Source: Granulicella sp. (GTDB taxonomy: Bacteria > Acidobacteriota > Terriglobia > Terriglobales > Acidobacteriaceae). From it: 64,000 nt of DNA. Under the pieces are notes generated by a model, which worked only from the letters and a program-made list of their open reading frames with translations, was not told the DNA's origin and made no database searches. The stretch lies in assembly GCA_027335345.1 (NCBI GenBank), contig DAHWOF010000033.1, positions 1 through 64,000 on the forward strand. The letters are read 5' to 3'. The position numbers and the translations under genes are program-made. Positions 27,682 through 39,008 of this stretch are shown here, piece after piece; position 1 is the stretch's first letter, and every line of letters begins with the position of its first letter.

Positions 27682-28992
27682 ATGAGTTCCCTGCTGCACT
27701 CCTCCAACAGTTCCACGGTGATCGTCTCTCCCGCGCGCGGTTTTCGCGGCTCGGTGACGCTTCCGGGCGATAAGTCCATCTCCCATCGCTATGCCATGTT
27801 GGCGGGCTTTGCCGCAGGAACGTCGCGGCTCACGAACTTTTCCACCGGTGCCGATCCGCACAGCTCGCTGGGCTGCATGCGCGCGATGGGAGCCAGGATC
27901 GAGACGGTTGGCAAAACGATCGAGGTGACCGGGACCGGTGGCCGTCTGCACCATCCGAACAGAGACCTGGACTGCGGCAACTCTGGCTCGACGATGCGTA
28001 TGCTCGCAGGGCTGGTGGCGGCGCAGAAGGGATCCTTCCGCTTCGTCGGAGATGAGTCGCTGACGGTTCGTCCCATGGAGCGCATCCGCAAACCCCTGGA
28101 GCAGATGGGAGCAAAGATCGAGTTGACCGATGGTCACGCGCCGATGGTAGTGCATGGCGGCGAACTGACTGGGATCGACTTTGAGACGCCGATTGCCAGC
28201 GCGCAGGTGAAGACCGCCGTGCTTTTTGCGGGATTGCAGGCGCGAGGCGTCACTTCCATTGCCGAGCGGGTGCGGACGCGAGACCACAGCGAGCACGCCC
28301 TGCGTGCCTTTGGAGCGACGCTGGAGCGCCAGAATGGCCGGCTTTCCATCGCCGGCGGACAAAAGCTGACAGCCATCGACGCTACGGTGCCAGGCGACAT
28401 GTCCTCGGCCGCATTCTTTCTCTGTGCGGCGCTGCTCTTTGAGGACTCCAATCTGGTTCTGGATGCGCTGGGAATGAACCCTACCCGGGCGGCGATGCTG
28501 GATGTGATCTCGGCGATGGGCGGAACTATCAAGGTGCTGGACGTGCAAGAGACCCATGGGGAGATGGCCGGGACCATCCAGGTAAACCGAGGTCGCGCTC
28601 TGCTTGGCATTGACATCGCCGGAGAACAGGCGGCCCAGTTGATCGATGAACTCCCGGTGATTGCTGCGATTGCGCCGTATACCCAGGGAGGCGTGCGAAT
28701 CCGCGACGCCAGAGAACTCCGAGTGAAGGAGAGCGACCGCATTGCGCTGGTGGTGAAGAATCTGCGGGCCATGGGCGCTGAGGTGGCCGAACTCGAAGAC
28801 GGGATGGATATTCCCGGAGGACAGCGGCTGCGCGGCGGGGTCATCGACTCTGGATTGGACCACCGCATCGCCATGGCGTTCTCCATAGCCGCCCTACGGG
28901 CCGAAGGAGAGACGGAGATTCGTGGCGCGGAGGCAGCCAGCATCTCATTCCCGGAGTTCTTTGTCTGGCTGAATGAGCTGGCCCTACGCTAA
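27682..28992 (+). CDS. aroA: 3-phosphoshikimate 1-carboxyvinyltransferase (EPSP synthase)
   Basis: The 436-residue protein shows the family landmarks: LPGDKSISHRYAMLAGFAAG (shikimate-3-phosphate and PEP binding), LDCGNSGSTMRMLAGL, VPGDMSSAAFFLCAALLF, RVKESDRIA (here LRVKESDRIAL) and DHRIAMAFSIAAL. It makes EPSP from shikimate-3-phosphate and PEP, the sixth step of the shikimate pathway. No Shine-Dalgarno is evident; a TAAACT hexamer ends 8 bases before the ATG, hinting at its own promoter with a very short leader. Confidence 0.96.
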   Translation: MSSLLHSSNSSTVIVSPARGFRGSVTLPGDKSISHRYAMLAGFAAGTSRLTNFSTGADPHSSLGCMRAMGARIETVGKTIEVTGTGGRLHHPNRDLDCGNSGSTMRMLAGLVAAQKGSFRFVGDESLTVRPMERIRKPLEQMGAKIELTDGHAPMVVHGGELTGIDFETPIASAQVKTAVLFAGLQARGVTSIAERVRTRDHSEHALRAFGATLERQNGRLSIAGGQKLTAIDATVPGDMSSAAFFLCAALLFEDSNLVLDALGMNPTRAAMLDVISAMGGTIKVLDVQETHGEMAGTIQVNRGRALLGIDIAGEQAAQLIDELPVIAAIAPYTQGGVRIRDARELRVKESDRIALVVKNLRAMGAEVAELEDGMDIPGGQRLRGGVIDSGLDHRIAMAFSIAALRAEGETEIRGAEAASISFPEFFVWLNELALR

Positions 28993-29007
28993 AGATTTTT
29001 CTGCGCA

Positions 29008-29110
29008 GGTGTAGCCCGGCTTCTCGACCTTCATGGGCGTTTTCCCCAACCTTCGGGGTTCTCAGCAGGCTTGCCTGCCGTAGTGGAATGAAACGCCACC
29101 GCAAGCCCGC
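29008..29110 (-). repeat. Palindromic repeat element, copy b
   Basis: On the minus strand it begins GCGGGCTTGCGGTGGCGTTT, nearly identical to copy d. It contains GGAAAACGCCCAT and GTCGAG and ends GCTACACCT, as copy d does. Relative to d, about 40 extra bases with their own small hairpins (AACC..GGGGTT, CAGGCTTGCCTG) sit in the loop. Terminal repeats are degraded. It fills the gap between convergent aroA and the GH106-like gene. Confidence 0.65.
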
Positions 29111-29206
29111 CTCAGGAAAGCCATCCGCACGGATAAGCGCGTATAGAGCGCGCATCGTTCGGCCGACGGTCGTGATCTTTCCGGCCGATGGCATAACAGG
29201 CGAGCC

Positions 29207-31537
29207 CTACTGCACCGTAATGAGGCGGGTCTCATAGGGCTTGAGTTCGAGATGGAAGGTTCTGCCGCGTTGACCGGCATGGGAGGCGACGGGAGACACG
29301 GAGCCCGTTGCAGGATCCCACACGCGGACGGTGGCGCCTGCGGCGCGCAGAGTCACAGTGTGGGAACTGGGCTGGTCACCCTCGTTGAAAAAGAAGTAGA
29401 CATCGGCGTCCTTGAGGCGGCGGGTGATGACCATCAGCGCAGCATCGGGCGTGTCCAGACGCACACCGCGATCGCGTTTGGGAAGGACCCTCGCCAAGGC
29501 GGCCTCGATGGCCGGAGGAACGACCTGCGGCGCAGGCGGCACAGCAGGCGGCTGAGCGGGCGGTGTGGGGGTAGGTGGAAGCTGTGCAGATGTCTCGACG
29601 GTGGCGAAGTCGAAGTCGGCAGGAGTTGCGGCGCGAGCGTCAAGAATGGTTCTACCGGAGATGAGAGATGGCGTGGCGCCGAGGAAGAGCACCTTGCCGC
29701 CGCTCCGGGCCAGCGCCCTCAGGCGGTCGAGCTCAACCTGCGAAAGAACTTCAGCCGCAGGGATGATGACGATGCGATAGCGATTGCCGCTCATGGATTC
29801 GAGCGCACCAGGGACGGCTTTGAGGTCGGCGCCGAGGGCGTTCTGGTTGATGATGTCGAAGTCGATCTGGCGTTCCGATAGCATGCGCTCGGTGGAGACG
29901 AACGCGGTGTCTGCGTCCTGGTCATTGAGCCACATCGAGCTGGACGGAATGTAGAGTGCGACAGACGCAGCCGGGCGGCCCATGCTCATGACGTAGCTGA
30001 GCCGCCGGGTGTAGTTCATCAGCGCCGGCCAGCCAGGGTCGCGCATCAGGGCCGATGGACCGCCACGGCGTGTGGCGCCTCCTGGGGCCGTGTCAGCCTC
30101 AGGCTGCGACGCCGGGTAGTACATGGTTTCGACAAGATTGACTCCGCGCACCATCTGCTCGTTGATGATGTAGCGGGCCTGGGCGATGTCAGGCGCGGGC
30201 CGGTAGGCGGCAAAGCTTTCGGTGAATGCCTGTGGATGACCGTATACGTGGGCGGCGGAGGAAGCAAGGCGAGGATAATCGGAGACGGTGTCGGTCCAGA
30301 TCTGATGCCAGATGGCGTCGATGCCCGGAACTTCGACATACTTCATGTCGCGCTCGAAGTCGCCCTCGGAGCGGGTGAGTTCCATCTCCATCTCTTCGTG
30401 ATTGAGATGGACCTGGTAGGAGACACCGTGGCCGGCACACCAGAGGCCCTGCGGTTTGAAGAAACCCTCCCGGAACATCCTCGAGAAAACATCGTAGTAG
30501 TCCGCCTTGGCGCGGAGCGGAAGGCCGCTGAGCTCGACGGGCGCGAGCCGGCCGGGTTGGCCCCGCTGAACTCGGCCTGTCCGTTCGGAGGCGAGGATGA
30601 TCGCCAAATAGGGGCGAATGTCGTAGCCCTTGATCCGCTGAAATGTCGCGAAGAAGGTCTCCGTCCAGGGCAGGCCGGAGATGGAGTAGTCCGGCTCGTC
30701 GCCGCGGAAACCCAGGATGGTCGAACCGAAGAGTCCGGGCATGGCCTTGTAGTAGCCGTCGTGCGTGGCTTCAAGATACGCGGCGGTCGCGGCAGGATTC
30801 ATGTAGTCTTCGAGCGGTTGAGAGAAGTCCTTGGTATGTTTTGGGTTGGTGTCGCTTCGGGTGGGCGAGGTGCGGAAGACATGCTCGACGATCTCGACGT
30901 TCCAATCGCTGCCCGCAGGCGCTGTCCAGTCAATGCTGCCGTTTGCGATAGGCACGGCTACCTGGCGGCCGCTGGAGTTCACGGCGTCCGCGGCGACGGC
31001 ATCCGGTCCGACGGCCTGGTTGATCGTTGCTCCTCCATGCACCGGGATGGGCCGGTCAAGCGTCAGCGCCTGCATGCTCAGGTTGTGCTTCGCCTTCGCA
31101 AACAGGCCGCCGGCAAAGCCGCTGGGGTAGCCGATATCGTCGACGATCCAGACTCTCATGTCACGCTTCTTGGCCTCTTCGACGAACTGCTTGAAGAAGG
31201 CAAAGTATGCGGGAGTAAGGTAGGTGACGGGCATGCCGCCTCCAGCCTGGGCGGTGACGGCGTGGAAACCCAGCGACTTCATGATGTCGAGGTCATGGGC
31301 AAGCGACTGGAGGGTGACGGCGCCGTTCATGCCGAAGTAGGGCTCGGGGCCATACTGGGAGGGCGGGTTCCTCCATCCGGCCTGCACCTGGGCAGCGGTG
31401 AGCATCTGCACCTTTTGCCAAGGATGCATCTCCTCAGTGGACTGAGCCGTTGCGCACAGCGCGCCAAGCAGGCAGGCAACCGCGCCAATGGCTGATGCGG
31501 CAGCGAAACGAGGCAAGTGGGCCAAGCGGACTCCCAT
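29207..31537 (-). CDS. Exported GH106-like glycoside hydrolase (putative alpha-L-rhamnosidase)
   Basis: I start at ATG 31537, which gives a clean signal peptide (about 1-32, ending ALCATAQS) and 776 residues; the longer frame begins inside the preceding gene. After GWRNPPSQYGPEPYFGMNG comes a (beta/alpha) barrel with MRVWIVDDIGYPSGFAGG and STILGFRGDEPDYSISG, the latter holding likely catalytic acids. A later Rossmann-like part reads RYRIVIIPAAEVLSQ and KVLFLGATPSLISG. The final beta-domain lies after a Pro-rich linker. This order resembles GH106 rhamnosidases, but the family is diverse and the substrate is inferred. It sits 55 bp after a GH35-like gene, so the two are probably co-transcribed. 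Confidence 0.68.
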   Translation of the reverse strand: MGVRLAHLPRFAAASAIGAVACLLGALCATAQSTEEMHPWQKVQMLTAAQVQAGWRNPPSQYGPEPYFGMNGAVTLQSLAHDLDIMKSLGFHAVTAQAGGGMPVTYLTPAYFAFFKQFVEEAKKRDMRVWIVDDIGYPSGFAGGLFAKAKHNLSMQALTLDRPIPVHGGATINQAVGPDAVAADAVNSSGRQVAVPIANGSIDWTAPAGSDWNVEIVEHVFRTSPTRSDTNPKHTKDFSQPLEDYMNPAATAAYLEATHDGYYKAMPGLFGSTILGFRGDEPDYSISGLPWTETFFATFQRIKGYDIRPYLAIILASERTGRVQRGQPGRLAPVELSGLPLRAKADYYDVFSRMFREGFFKPQGLWCAGHGVSYQVHLNHEEMEMELTRSEGDFERDMKYVEVPGIDAIWHQIWTDTVSDYPRLASSAAHVYGHPQAFTESFAAYRPAPDIAQARYIINEQMVRGVNLVETMYYPASQPEADTAPGGATRRGGPSALMRDPGWPALMNYTRRLSYVMSMGRPAASVALYIPSSSMWLNDQDADTAFVSTERMLSERQIDFDIINQNALGADLKAVPGALESMSGNRYRIVIIPAAEVLSQVELDRLRALARSGGKVLFLGATPSLISGRTILDARAATPADFDFATVETSAQLPPTPTPPAQPPAVPPAPQVVPPAIEAALARVLPKRDRGVRLDTPDAALMVITRRLKDADVYFFFNEGDQPSSHTVTLRAAGATVRVWDPATGSVSPVASHAGQRGRTFHLELKPYETRLITVQ

Positions 31538-31592
31538 CGCAGAAGGAATCCGGAGGTTACGATCGGATGCGGCTCCAGAAGCAGTCTTCAAC

Positions 31593-33362
31593 TCAGTAGC
31601 TCCCCATGGTGACGCGCAGCAAGGACCCTTGGCTGCCGAAGTTAAGTCCATAGTCGGTTTCATCTCCGTTCCACAGGCGAATGGGCACCCAGGTGGTCCC
31701 GTCGTAGCGACCCTCTTCAACCTTGAGCATCTGGGGCAGTTTGGCGGAATGGACCGGCAACGCGAACTGGACGCGGCAATCGATGCCTGCGACGAGAAAC
31801 TGGTTTGGCCCGAGCCATGCGACCACGGCCCGTCCCTCATGCAAGCTCCTGGTGCTGGAGGCGGCAGAGACAGGCGCAGGCCGATCGTACGCCGGTGGAA
31901 ACGAGACGATCACACGCCAAGCTGTGCCGACAGGTTCAGAGGGCGCAGCGGAGGTGGTGTCCAGTGCCAAAGGAGTGCCGTCCGCGGCAAAGGCGAGCTC
32001 CTCCTGAGCAACGCCATCTTCTTCGACGGCAGTTTGCAGCTTGCCTGAAAATTTCAGCGCCGCCAACTCTGGCGTAAAGGAGCCTAGCAATGCGTAGCCG
32101 TTGGCCACCGCAAGCATCTCCGCGCTGAGCGGCCGGTTTACATCCAAGCGATCCAAGCCAAAGTTGGCGAACCCGATAGCACCGTCACCGAGTGCGAAGT
32201 AGAGTGGGCGCGCGTAGCCGGACACTCCTGGAAACGGCTCGAAGCCGAGACTTTCCGGGATGAGCAGCGGATTGCCGGGCTGGTGAAACTGACCTAGGAC
32301 CTTGCGATAGTTTTCGCTTTTGGGGACGTAGATATCGGGCGCCAGGATGTCGATGGAAGGGGCCATCGCCTTCCACACCGGGAACATATTCACCGTAGGA
32401 CCGCCAGAGGGGTAGTCCACGCCGGGAATGGTAAGAATGGGATAGCCGCGCGGGCTCTTCAGCCAGTCATTGACGTACATGGGCAGGGGAAGCTCCTGCT
32501 TGCCGGCTGCGGCCACGGCATTGATGTAACGCGAGACGCTCCAGGCGGCAAAGGTCTCGTCAGCGTCGGGACCGAACACCTGCGACCACGTCCCCGGAGA
32601 CCGATGGAGAGCGCGGAGAACGTCTTGGGGCACGGGCGCGTCGAAGATCTTCTGCGCCCTCGGCGAGAAGTCGCGGACCAGACCGAGTGATCCGGACTCA
32701 TTCTCGACCTGCATCATGATCACGGTATGCTGCGGATCGGCCTGCTTCAGGTGATGCATCAGCGCGGCGAAGGCGGTGCGGTCAGCATCCAGATTGGCGG
32801 ATGAGTTGGGGCTGAGCACGTCGATGGGCACACCGAATTTCGACAGCATGCGCGGGTACGTCGCGGTGTCCGCTTTGATCCAGTCGGGCACGTAGTGCAT
32901 CTTGCCGTTCTTCCAGGTTCCGAACCAGAGCAGCACGAGATGCACGTGATGAACCCGAGCCTGGGCAAGGATGGAGTCCACCACGGTGAAGTCGAAGACG
33001 CCGCGGGCAGGCTCCATCTGCTCCCAGTAGACGGGCACTTCGAGCGTGTTGAGGCGCAGTCGTTCTGCGGCCGGCCAGACGGCATCCAGGCGAGCAGGCC
33101 AGCCACTGGAGTTGTCGACCTGCGCGCCCAACAGAAAGTAGGGTGCGCCGTCGACCATCAGGGTGGCGCGGCCGTGCCGCTGGACCAACGCAGGCATGGA
33201 CTGAGCGGCTGCGCACACACCCGCCGCGCAACCGACGGCAAGCAGCGTTGCAGCTGCTCCAAGAGCGCGGACCTTGAAGGATTTGTTGGGCAGTGGACCC
33301 TCCTTCCTGCGGAAGCTGCAAGCCTCCGCCGCACAGCATTGTACGTCGCGGAGCGTATGCAT
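31593..33362 (-). CDS. Exported GH35-like beta-galactosidase-type hydrolase
   Basis: The barrel carries GH35/GH42-type motifs: RLNTLEVPVYWEQMEPARG, HLVLLWFGTWKNG, the acid/base glutamate in MMQVENESGS, and a candidate nucleophile in LLIPESLGF. The C-terminal third (about 400-589) matches the accessory domain seen in GH35-like proteins of soil bacteria. The first in-frame ATG (33362) gives a 23-residue tail before a perfect signal peptide. A CTG at 33293 has AAGGAGG 5 bases upstream and would begin exactly at that signal peptide (PNKSFKVRALGAAATLL). The true start may therefore be CTG. It is grouped with GH106-like, GT9 and LacI genes. Confidence 0.78.
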   Translation of the reverse strand: MHTLRDVQCCAAEACSFRRKEGPLPNKSFKVRALGAAATLLAVGCAAGVCAAAQSMPALVQRHGRATLMVDGAPYFLLGAQVDNSSGWPARLDAVWPAAERLRLNTLEVPVYWEQMEPARGVFDFTVVDSILAQARVHHVHLVLLWFGTWKNGKMHYVPDWIKADTATYPRMLSKFGVPIDVLSPNSSANLDADRTAFAALMHHLKQADPQHTVIMMQVENESGSLGLVRDFSPRAQKIFDAPVPQDVLRALHRSPGTWSQVFGPDADETFAAWSVSRYINAVAAAGKQELPLPMYVNDWLKSPRGYPILTIPGVDYPSGGPTVNMFPVWKAMAPSIDILAPDIYVPKSENYRKVLGQFHQPGNPLLIPESLGFEPFPGVSGYARPLYFALGDGAIGFANFGLDRLDVNRPLSAEMLAVANGYALLGSFTPELAALKFSGKLQTAVEEDGVAQEELAFAADGTPLALDTTSAAPSEPVGTAWRVIVSFPPAYDRPAPVSAASSTRSLHEGRAVVAWLGPNQFLVAGIDCRVQFALPVHSAKLPQMLKVEEGRYDGTTWVPIRLWNGDETDYGLNFGSQGSLLRVTMGSY

Positions 33363-33689
33363 GGAAACTTTTTCTCAAAAGAAACTGGCTGCGGCGCTCC
33401 TGTCGTCCGCGCGACCAGACTCCCGTCACGGTTCAAGCCGGATACGGGGCTTCGGCAAAACCCTACAAAACCCTAAGAGATCCCGGTGAGCACGGTGCAA
33501 GGCATGGATGCGCGGTACGAAGAGGTTCTATGCCTGTGCCTGGCTGCCTTACGCCAAGCACGAGGGACGGTGGAGCCCTTTTGCGTGCAGGCGTATCCCG
33601 ATGCAGGGGCCTTTATGGCGTTTTCCCAGATGAAAACACCATAGGAAGCCTGCTTCGGAGGGTCCATCCACAGGGAAACAGCTACAGTC
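33363..33689. repeat. Intergenic region carrying palindromic repeat element, copy c (about 33580-33660)
   Basis: Between the GT9 and GH35-like genes. The core at 33614-33643 is an inverted repeat: TATGGCGTTTTC, loop CCAGAT, GAAAACACCATA, with one mismatch. On the minus strand the flanks GAAGCAGGCTTCC and AAAGGCCCCTGCATCGGGATACGCCTGCAC align with copy a. Terminal repeats are not clear. No gene is supported elsewhere in the gap; the promoter of the GH35-like gene should lie near its right part. Confidence 0.6.
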
Positions 33690-34781
33690 CTACACTCGTC
33701 CCTTGCTCGTGCGCGGAGGATAGATCCGCAGCAGCTCGTTGAGGTTTTGCTCCACCTCATCCACACTGACCTCATCAATGATGTAGTCCTGTGGAGCGCT
33801 GGGAAGATCGGCGTTCTTGAGAATCCTGGCGCGGGGGTTATTGAGCGGAAGCCACTCGACCTCCGGAGACCAGGCTGGGGCGATGATCACCATGGGAAGC
33901 CGCACAGCCCGAGCCAGGTGCATGGGGCCGGTATCCAGGGTCAGCGCTACATCGGCGAGCGAGAGGATCGCCGCCAGCTCCCGGGGCTGGGTTTGACCCG
34001 CCAGGTTAACCGTGGAAAAACTCAGGCCGGCACGCAGGGCGTCAATGGCCAGAACCTCCGCGCCCGTACCCGCAAAGACGATCTGCATCCTGTACTCACG
34101 GCGCAGGGTCTCCGCCACGGAGCGAAAGCGCTCCGCGCGCCAGGACTTTCGCTGCGTGGGGCTGGTCTGAGTGATAAAGACCGCCACGGGTTCCTGCTCA
34201 TCCACGTGATGCTCGCGCAGGAGGCGATGCGCGGCGCTGAGATCCTCAGAGGATGGGAAGACCTGCGGTTCAAGAAGGTTAGGATTCGCCCGCAGTTGCT
34301 CCAGCAACGCCGGTCCGTGGCCCAGCATATCCAGGATGCGCAGATTGTTGGCGATCTGGCTCAGACGAGGGTCGAAGCGGAGATGGGCGGCTGCGAGCTC
34401 CGGCAGCAGCGTGAAACCGGCGCGCACCGGACTGCCCGCCAACAAGGCGGAGAGAATCACCCGTGAGCGCTCGTTGCCAGTAGTGAGCAGAACGGCATGC
34501 GGCTCGCGGCCGAACGGCCTGGCGTGGCCCAGCGCTTTGGCTGCGGCCAGCATCTCGCGCAAGGGGCTGGGGGTGGAGACCAGGGTCTCCAGGCCCGGGT
34601 TGTGGCGCAGGATCTCCAGAGCGAAGCCACTGGCAGCGGCCGCCACTCTGGCCTCCGGCAGGACGGCGTGAATGGCCGCAATCAATGGTGTGGCATGGAT
34701 GGCCGTGCCCAAGGCAAGCGGGTGCTGCAGGAGCAGAAAGTTGCGGACCTCGGCCAACTCCGGTTGCGTGTCGTGGAACAT
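33690..34781 (-). CDS. GT9-family glycosyltransferase (heptosyltransferase-like)
   Basis: The 363-residue protein has the two Rossmann halves of GT-B family 9. The N-terminal strand-helix is NFLLLQHPLALGTAIHATPLI. The nucleotide-sugar half has AVFITQTSPTQRKSWRAERF, LAGQTQPRELAAILSLADVAL and TLDTGPMHLARAV, the last being the classical heptosyltransferase signature. Such enzymes usually add heptose or related sugars to lipopolysaccharide core from ADP-heptose. A usual GD in the first loop is replaced (LALGT), so donor or acceptor may differ. It lies between LacI and the hydrolases on one strand. Confidence 0.86.
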   Translation of the reverse strand: MFHDTQPELAEVRNFLLLQHPLALGTAIHATPLIAAIHAVLPEARVAAAASGFALEILRHNPGLETLVSTPSPLREMLAAAKALGHARPFGREPHAVLLTTGNERSRVILSALLAGSPVRAGFTLLPELAAAHLRFDPRLSQIANNLRILDMLGHGPALLEQLRANPNLLEPQVFPSSEDLSAAHRLLREHHVDEQEPVAVFITQTSPTQRKSWRAERFRSVAETLRREYRMQIVFAGTGAEVLAIDALRAGLSFSTVNLAGQTQPRELAAILSLADVALTLDTGPMHLARAVRLPMVIIAPAWSPEVEWLPLNNPRARILKNADLPSAPQDYIIDEVSVDEVEQNLNELLRIYPPRTSKGRV

Positions 34782-34928
34782 TCGCTCGAAGACGGCGAGG
34801 TTGACCAGGCCGGCGGATTTGAGAAGGGACCCGATAGCTTGAGAATAACAAGGTTCCGCGCGGGAGCGTCAGAGGCTGCCAGAGCAGGATGAGCATCTTC
34901 AACTCCGGCAGTCGCCGCCGTTCCCCCG

Positions 34929-35942
34929 CTACCTGCGCCGGGCCGGCCCGGTGGACTTGCGCAGAACCAATGCAGGCTGAATGATGTGCAACTCTCCCTT
35001 GAGGGGCCTTGCACCACGCGGAAACTCTTCGCGAAACAGGGCATGAAAAGCGGCCCCAGCAATCTGGGCGCGAGGCATAGCTACCGTGGTGAGTGGTGGC
35101 GAAACATAGGCACTCATCTGAATATCGTCAAACCCAATCACCGAGATGTCCTCAGGCACGCGCAGTCCAGCCTCCACGATCGCTCCCATGGCGCCGATCG
35201 CACTCAGGTCGTTGGACGCCAGCACGGCGGTGGGTCGCCTTCGGGAAGAGAGGACCCGCCGCATGGCTTCATGGCCGCCCTCCATCTGGTGGTTCCCTTC
35301 CTGAATCAGTTCGGGACTGGGATCCAGGTGGTCTCGCACTGTACTTTCCATGAAAGCCTTGTAGCGAGCCTGCGCCGAAGCCAACTTCAGGGGCCCGGTC
35401 AGGAAGGCAATGCGTCTGTGCCGCAGCTTGATCAGGTGCTGCATCGCCGCACCCACACCCGCCGAGTAGTCGAGCCGGATGCAACTGACGCCAGGCGCAG
35501 GCGTACCCGAGTCCAGGAACACCATGGGAATATGCATGCGGCGGAAGTCCTCGATCAGGTGCTCATCCATCTCTGAGGTCATGATGGCAACCCCCTCCAC
35601 CCGGCGTTGCAACATGCGCTGCACACAGATCTTCATCCGTTCGGGTTCGTAGTTGGTGTTGCTGACCAACACCTCCTGCCGGTGCTGCACTGCAATATCC
35701 TCAAACGACTTTACCAGTTCGGGAAAGAATGGGTTGGTGATGTCGGAAATGATCAAGCCGTAGAGGTTGCTGCGCCCCGAGCCCAGCGCTCTGGCATTGG
35801 TGTCCGGATGGAAGTTCAGCCTCTCGATGGCTTGCTGCACCCGCTCGGCTGTCTCCGGGTGTACCTTCGCGGAGCCATTCATGGTCCGCGATACGGTAGC
35901 GGTGGAAACCCGGGCGAGCTTTGCAACTTCTTTGATATTCAT
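34929..35942 (-). CDS. LacI-family transcriptional regulator
   Basis: The start at ATG 35942 gives MNIKEVAKLARVSTATVSRT, a canonical LacI helix-turn-helix, followed by the hinge helix ARALGSGRSNLYGLI. A periplasmic-binding-protein-like effector domain follows (ISDITNPFFPELVKSFEDIA, AVLASNDLSAIGAMGAI, DISVIGFDDIQMSAYVSPPL). A frame from 36011 would add 23 unrelated residues. It heads a minus-strand run of GT9, GH35-like and GH106-like genes and probably controls them in response to a sugar. I could not identify a convincing operator. Confidence 0.93.
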   Translation of the reverse strand: MNIKEVAKLARVSTATVSRTMNGSAKVHPETAERVQQAIERLNFHPDTNARALGSGRSNLYGLIISDITNPFFPELVKSFEDIAVQHRQEVLVSNTNYEPERMKICVQRMLQRRVEGVAIMTSEMDEHLIEDFRRMHIPMVFLDSGTPAPGVSCIRLDYSAGVGAAMQHLIKLRHRRIAFLTGPLKLASAQARYKAFMESTVRDHLDPSPELIQEGNHQMEGGHEAMRRVLSSRRRPTAVLASNDLSAIGAMGAIVEAGLRVPEDISVIGFDDIQMSAYVSPPLTTVAMPRAQIAGAAFHALFREEFPRGARPLKGELHIIQPALVLRKSTGPARRR

Positions 35943-36218
35943 CGGATTAGAGTAGTACAGGGGATGGAGCCTGACCGGCGCGTAGCTCGGGCAGAGGTGG
36001 TTCACCGTCAATTATAGGGAGATACGCAAGGGAGAACAGGGTCGCGCCATCTTTTTTATGACGGAGGCCGTATCCCCGAACCCTGATCTGTGGCGCCCAA
36101 AGGATGGCCTTGGCAACATCAGCGATGGCGCGACGCGGGACAGAGATCGAGTCTGAACTCCGCACCGGGCTCCGTTTGGGCTGCCTGGGGCAAACTCTTT
36201 GGCATGGTAACGGTCGGC

Positions 36219-38653
<2,435 letters not shown>

Positions 38654-38703
38654 TTACTCCTTTGTCCAATCGGTGATTGATTCTCTGCATAGCCTGCAAC
38701 GAA

Positions 38704-38737
38704 AACGGCCCACCATCCTCAAGGATCGTGAGCCGTT
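38704..38737 (-). terminator. Terminator-like hairpin in the metYX leader (candidate attenuator)
   Basis: Read on the minus strand: AACGGC, T, CAC, G, ATCC, loop TTGA, GGAT, G, GTG, G, GCCGTT, then TTC. Two single mismatches interrupt an otherwise complete stem, followed by a short T-run (GCCGTTTTC). It lies between the leader peptide stop and the metY ribosome-binding site, where an attenuator would be expected. Confidence 0.6.
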
Positions 38738-38766
38738 CAGAACCTGATCGTATTTGCGCTAGCGCA

Positions 38767-38853
38767 TCAGACCGTTCCGGCACGCACCCACGAGCGGCAA
38801 CACATGGTCATATCCATGTGCATTCGAGCCGGGTTGGTGCAGCAGAAGACCAT
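38767..38853 (-). CDS. Met/Cys-rich leader peptide upstream of metYX
   Basis: A 28-codon frame starting at ATG 38853, or at ATG 38823 for an 18-residue form. It begins MVFCC and contains RMHMDMTMCCRSWVRAGTV, so 5 Met and 4 Cys codons lie in 28. The Met codons fall in a perfect hairpin CACATGG/CCATGTG. The stop is followed at once by the palindrome TGCGCTAGCGCA and then by the terminator-like hairpin. Enrichment in exactly the amino acids whose synthesis the operon serves is the signature of leader-peptide attenuation. No Shine-Dalgarno is seen; a promoter-like pair suggests a leaderless message. It is a prediction: no conservation could be tested here. Confidence 0.6.
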   Translation of the reverse strand: MVFCCTNPARMHMDMTMCCRSWVRAGTV

Positions 38854-38860
38854 GCCCTCG

Positions 38861-38890
38861 AGTATGCTACAGGCCATCCAGCAAATGCAA
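38861..38890 (-). promoter_or_regulatory. Candidate promoter of the metYX leader
   Basis: On the minus strand TTGCAT (38890-38885), an 18-base spacer and CATACT (38866-38861) resemble a sigma-70 promoter. Transcription would start about 7 bases on, at or next to the ATG at 38853, giving a leaderless small frame. Confidence 0.35.
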
Positions 38891-39008
38891 CACTCGCATT
38901 GGGTGGGTCGAAAGGGGTAGGGCGGAGTGCCAAGCTGGTCCGAGCCCAACTCCCGGACGGAGCTCGAACGCAGGGAGCCATCGCCCATCCCAGGGCCAGA
39001 CGGGTAGA

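Noticed and set aside
27595-28863. 422-codon open frame opposite aroA
   Set aside because: It is antisense to a highly conserved enzyme and has no family features.
30236-31495. 419-codon open frame opposite the GH106-like gene
   Set aside because: It is a shadow of a GC-rich coding strand with no signal or domain.
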